From: Ancylostoma caninum
Lineage: Eukaryota; Nematoda; Chromadorea; Rhabditida; Ancylostomatidae
Assembly: GCA_037903475.1 (NCBI GenBank)
Contig: JBAJFG010000309.1
Span: 124,001 to 188,000, forward strand
Length of the DNA stretch: 64,000 nucleotides
Reading direction: 5' to 3'
Under the pieces are notes generated by a model, which saw only the letters and a program-made list of their open reading frames with translations, was not told the origin of the DNA and made no database searches. Positions 60,895-64,000 of the stretch are shown piece after piece (the stretch's first letter is position 1; every line of letters starts with the position of its first letter). The position numbers and the translations under genes are program-made.

Positions 60895-61211
60895 ATTTTA
60901 TACTAACCTCGTGCGTGCGCCAGACGCACGACAATGCGATGAAGGATATCAGGCGCAGTCCAAGCGCAAAGTGACGTTCGCGCATCGCTCGCATGATGAT
61001 CGCGCAGCATTCGCGTGCAAGCCTCGCGTATTCTGCAGATGTGAGGAAACAACTGATTAATGGTAATATGTCGGGGCCTCTTCACTGTTTAAGCATGTCG
61101 TTCTTAATTTATTCACGGTCAATCACGAAAACTCGTCCACAGATTGTCCTTGTGGCAGATTTCCGTCCACGTATGTAGCGCCTCTGACGCTCGCGTGCGT
61201 TCAGCATTAAT
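60895..61211. repeat. Dispersed inverted-repeat element, family A, diverged copy 4
   Basis: ATTTTATACTAACCTCGTGC at the left and GCGTGCGTTCAGCATTAAT at the right echo the family A ends. The interior carries GCGCA/TGCGC words but is longer than in copies 1 and 2. Confidence 0.4.
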
Positions 61212-63256
61212 TGCCCTTATTACAGACGGATTTTTAATGGAGTTGTTGCACTTCGAAGAAGGGTAATAGCTAGAGACACGTGCCCTCACTAAGTGTAGAA
61301 TTACTCATTCTTTGGATAACTCCCTATTAGGAAGAGCCATACCCTCAGGAATAAGCAAGCAAAGAAGGAAAACGTCAAAAACTAGAGTGAGGCTATAGGA
61401 CAAATTTACTGAAGTGATGAAATCATTATTAACAAGGAAATCAGGACGCAAATGGGTGGAGCTGGCACGTGTCTCTCGTCATATGACAAAATAAGAAGTT
61501 CAGACAGGCTAGCAAAGGGTCTTACCGTATTTTCCTGGCGTAAGATAAAATGCGGTCTACGTTTAACTGCATTGAAGACAATCAACCAGGTTATCAGAGC
61601 TTATCAAACGGCGAAACACCTATCAGTGCCCATTTTTACTTTGCAGAGGGTAGCATGGAACCATTACGCTTGGAGATTACGGTAAGATAGTTTGCTGACC
61701 GGTCTGAACTTTCATTTCGTTTATGAACGTTCTCTTATGGGCAAACTCACAGAAGATTTAAGCACGGAAATAGCAGAAATGGAACTTATTTAGTTCTATA
61801 AGTGCTCAAGTAAGCACCAGGAAAATAATAATAATCGACTTCCAGAAAGAAAATCCAATACTGGTGCACTGTCCTCATAAGTCTCCATGCAGGTATAAAA
61901 GAAAATTTACAATCAGCAGCGCATACGTCACAGGGAAACTTCCTCAACCATTTGATGACGACGAGCTCTTTCGCGCGTTTTCACGTTTTCTCAAGCTCTA
62001 GCTCCTTTCCCTGTTCAGGTTTTTTATAGGAGCTCTATTACCTAAACTTATGTATACCTAATAATAGATTTAACTGAATGATGTTGCCACCGCTGAGACA
62101 ATTTCAGTCTAAGGATCTCTCAAAACGGACCATGGAAAAAAAGCGCGGCTTACAGGTGAACTGTGCGCTCGTTATGAATTAAAATTTTATTCAATTGGTG
62201 CCGATCTATTATCAAATTCTTTGTTGTTTTACAAGTTGTTGTTTTGGCTCCTATGCGATGGTTCCTATATAAACTTTTCAGAGAACACTGTCCAGGTAGG
62301 TTGGGCTGAAGTTTGAACTCAAACACACACACTTTCATATCTTCAGATGGGACGAGTGACCTTGAAATGAGAGAAAATCTCTGCCTTTCCTTCATAGGCT
62401 GAGGCCGAGGGATTAGAAAAACACATTTTTCATTTTGTTCGAGCGTCTGCTCCCAGAGGCAATTGAAAAAATCTGTTTATTCATCAATCAGTAAAGCCAC
62501 CATTATTGATCGATGGAGATGAATGGAGGTGAGGAGTGAATGAGCGGATGAACCAGTAAACGAACAGGATGAATGAATATGGAATGGCAATAGTTATGAT
62601 TGCTGTAGTTGTTGTGTGAGATTGAGCCAAAGCACATACCTGTAGCTTTAAAAATAGATATGAATAAAGTTGGAAACCTAGGATTAATCACGTGAGGGTC
62701 CCACGATTGAGGGTCTCACGAGAAATTAGTTTGATGAGGAGATGAAAAATGAATGAGAAATCAAAGAATAGGTTAGAAGAAGTATACAAAAGTGGAATAT
62801 ACTTGAACTGGGCTCGGACTTAGAGCAGGAGCGCCTAGAAGTATGGAAAAAAGTACTTGAAAAGCTAGAAATACACCTTGCCTTGCAAAAAAGTCAATGG
62901 TCGCTTCAAGGTAGCTTCATGCCGGAAAACTCGTCCAGCTACTCAAATAGATAGGAAGTAATCTTATCAAGGTTTACCCACGTCGTCCTGGGTCGCCTCG
63001 CTGGACTTTCTGCTTTTGACATTGTAACCCTCCCATTCATACTAAATGTAAATAGAAAATCTGAGAAAAGAAAACCTCGGAGTTTCCTGATGCAGGTTCC
63101 TCTTACATTTTGTTTTCCCCTACTCTTTACCTGCTCATCAGTTACTTCTTATAATTGCACTGTTCTAGCTAGTTCCTTTCGTTAACATGCCTTGTAATAA
63201 AAATTAGAAACTGAAGATCAAAATTAACGTTACCGAGCGTATCCGAGAGTGAGGTT

Positions 63257-63694
63257 ATGCTTGCAACACACAGCATTTTTACAGGGAATACAGGATATCC
63301 CGGAACTCCTGCGATTCAAGGGCAAAGCACCACACTATGGATTAAGAAGTCCTTCTGTTCCCTAATCAAATCTCAGCCCTACATATGTATAGCCTCATTT
63401 CCTAAGAAAAGGACTACGAACATGCTTCGCCAAGAGTCCATGGATGGATGTACATGTCCTTGGATGTTCTTCCTCACCACTCGCTTGAAAAACTCACAGA
63501 AATGCAAAGGAAATGAAGTCTTCAGCGCTAGCACGAGTCTTTTTGAGCTCAAAGCAGCAAAGAATGAAGCCGTCGTCGCAATAATGGTGGTAGGGCACCA
63601 ATCCCAAGGGTTCCTGACGTTCATTGGGTCCAACATAGATAAACAAGGCGTGAGATTGATTAGGGCACTAGCAAACATCAAACATCAACCATGA
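63257..63694 (+). CDS. 145-codon open frame, uncertain
   Basis: It starts at ATG 63257 and runs to a stop at 63692. The opposite strand is also open for 100 codons over the same DNA, so coding on one strand is unproven. The product has no recognisable domain. It may be an exon of a gene beyond the window, a relic of an element, or chance. Confidence 0.2.
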   Translation: MLATHSIFTGNTGYPGTPAIQGQSTTLWIKKSFCSLIKSQPYICIASFPKKRTTNMLRQESMDGCTCPWMFFLTTRLKNSQKCKGNEVFSASTSLFELKAAKNEAVVAIMVVGHQSQGFLTFIGSNIDKQGVRLIRALANIKHQP

Positions 63695-64000
63695 AAATGG
63701 ATTTTTGATGTTATTCTGAACTAACTCGCTGCATTGAATCAGGCAAAGAAGATCATCATTGGTCTAGAGATCAGTACAAAGCGTCATACTCATTAGATTA
63801 CGGTACTACGGGGCTTACTGTAATTATATGTATGTCAACATACTTATTTTCAGTGGCTTAGAGTACATTACTCGACATACTAGTAATAATAGCCTTCGAT
63901 GGCGAGTGAGATGTATGTAGCACGTAGCAGGAATATTCTGCGAATGATGCATATAAATAGTTTTTAAAGTTTTTATTTTTCATATTTTTATTGCAACTGC

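Larger units (their letters stand above)
54605..63256. other. Gene-poor right flank
   Basis: I find no exon series on either strand. It contains poly-G/C runs (55178-55191, 57136-57146), a TTTA-rich tract (59445-59510), an inverted-repeat relative at 56225-56360 and family A copy 4. A short reading frame at 57829-57951 (starting MFTIEGGRFSESEAEI) looks protein-like but is isolated. CAGGGTGTCTCAAAAATAA and CAGGGTGTCCCAAAAATAA at 57418-57465 resemble mariner-type ends. Confidence 0.4.

Overview
This window reads as nuclear DNA of a rhabditid (clade V) nematode, most likely a hookworm-like strongylid. The grounds are: compact exons with nematode-type TTTCAG acceptors; acceptors lying a few bases before start codons, as expected for spliced-leader trans-splicing; a predicted protein matching the nematode IRE-1 luminal domain; a mariner remnant of the kind common in hookworms; and a short TTAGGC (nematode telomere unit) array. 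The species assignment is inference. Every gene model below was assembled by hand from open frames, GT/AG sites and intron phase. No search was run.

Left part (1-17,000). A minus-strand gene encodes the first 255 residues of the unfolded-protein sensor IRE-1 (exons from 7,363 down to 1,413); its transmembrane, kinase and RNase exons must lie left of the window if the gene is intact. A complete plus-strand gene for an unknown 193-residue protein (274-1,255) sits beyond the last visible ire-1 exon, so it is probably nested in an ire-1 intron. Two further plus-strand genes (10,504-11,779 and 11,921-12,669) are only 141 bp apart and look like an operon pair; the second uses a GC-AG intron. A lysine/glutamate-rich gene follows (14,820-16,811).

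Middle (17,300-20,450). Coding-looking minus-strand segments of an unrecognised, possibly decayed gene are followed by a 1.2-kb repeat that resembles the 3' tail of an RTE-type retroelement, with an internal ~117-bp tandem array and a long CA run.

Right part (20,971-54,584). A single minus-strand gene of about 33.6 kb encodes a 395-residue RGK-family (Rad/Gem/Rem-like) small GTPase in eleven exons. Introns range from 36 bp to about 16 kb, and all eleven exons join in phase. The P-loop has Lys where Ser/Thr normally binds Mg2+, and the DxxG switch II motif is absent. The large introns hold fold-back elements, a 22-bp minisatellite, a mariner remnant with perfect terminal repeats, and tRNA-derived SINE-like sequence. 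From 54,600 to 64,000 I find no convincing gene.

The most interesting items are the divergent RGK GTPase and its gene architecture, the nested gene in ire-1, the in-frame-stop intron of the K/E-rich gene, and several inverted-repeat element families that I could not name.
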